NCBI GenBank assembly: GCA_023459275.1
Contig: JAEWVC010000084.1
Location: 1 to 13,155 of the forward strand
Source of the DNA: Bacillota bacterium
GTDB lineage: Bacteria > Bacillota > Clostridia > Christensenellales > Aristaeellaceae
Length of the DNA: 13,155 nt
Direction of reading: 5' to 3'
Shown: positions 12,921-13,155 of the stretch, in pieces
Layout: each line of letters starts with the position of its first letter
Position numbering within the stretch: position 1 is the stretch's first letter
Position numbers and translations under genes: made by a program
The notes under the pieces: model-generated
The model's database searches: none
Seen by the model: the letters and a program-made list of their open reading frames with translations, nothing else
What the model was told of the DNA's origin: nothing

Positions 12921-13155
12921 GCTCAATCGTCGCTGCATTTCGCTGCCGCTCATGCAGCTCGTTTCGCAAGCCTCCTCCGCCTGGCCCATTTCCGCCACAG
13001 GCGGGGGCCAGGCTCCGGAGCCTCCTGCACGCCCCTCCCATCCGGCTCAATCGTCGCACTGCTCATTGCTGTTCGCATTGCTCGTTTCGCCGGCCTCCTT
13101 CGCCTCGCCTATTGCCCCCACAGGGGGCGGCTTCGGCTTCGGAGCCCCTTGAGAC
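12921..13155. repeat. Second repeat element, two diverged direct copies (period about 124 bp)
   Basis: Both copies start GCTCAATCGTCGC (12921 and 13045) and share CTCGTTTCGC, GCCTCCT and a GGCTYCGGAGCC palindrome (13011-13022 and 13135-13146). Each has a short hairpin with an ACA loop: CCGCC/GGCGG (12992-13004) in the first, CCCCC/GGGGG (13115-13127) in the second, so one base pair has changed on both sides. Short open frames across it are GC-rich read-through with no family resemblance. The second copy runs to the window edge. Confidence 0.75.

Noticed and set aside
12640..13152. 170-aa plus-strand open frame across both repeat families
   Set aside because: Passes through unrelated repeat elements and hairpins without domain features.

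Overview
The window is GC-rich, roughly 60% G+C by eye. All nine convincing genes lie on the minus strand, so transcription runs right to left. Gene families (LplB/YtcP-type ABC permeases, LacI and IclR regulators), purine-rich Shine-Dalgarno sites such as AAAGGAGG, and near-consensus TTGACA/TATAAT promoters point to a high-GC member of the Bacillota, most likely class Clostridia from a gut-like habitat. No rRNA, tRNA, CRISPR array or transposase gene was seen.

Layout, right to left (direction of transcription). (1) 12199-13155 is a non-coding repeat region: six copies of a two-hairpin unit (82 or 158 bp), then a different, roughly 124-bp element present about twice. (2) 11111-12034 encodes an EamA/DMT exporter with its own promoter. 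(3) A perfect-consensus promoter at 11049-11077 and a leader of about 230 nt precede a probable six-gene operon: a DHDPS/N-acetylneuraminate-lyase-family aldolase, a family 1 solute-binding protein, two permeases (LplB-like and YtcP-like), a cytoplasmic sialidase-fold beta-propeller protein with an FN3-like N-terminus, and a metallo-beta-lactamase-fold hydrolase. (4) An IclR-family regulator follows, with its own promoter and a strong intrinsic terminator. (5) A separate unit has a LacI-family regulator with a perfect-consensus promoter, followed by a family 5 solute-binding protein; its permeases presumably lie beyond the left edge.

Taken together, the central block looks like an uptake-and-degradation cassette for a glycan-derived acidic sugar. 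The transporter imports it, the propeller enzyme may cleave it in the cytoplasm, the MBL hydrolase may open an ester, lactone or thioester, and the aldolase may split a 2-keto acid. The IclR protein probably controls it: a nearly identical 12-mer lies just downstream of the -10 box at both the operon promoter and the iclR promoter. The substrate cannot be named from sequence. NanE/NanK-type genes are absent and the sialidase RIP motif is not intact, so a plain sialic-acid pathway is not supported. No ATP-binding subunit is encoded here for either transporter.

The most unusual structures are the repeat array, whose hairpins show compensatory base changes between copies, and a perfect 14-bp inverted repeat inside the lplB-like permease gene.
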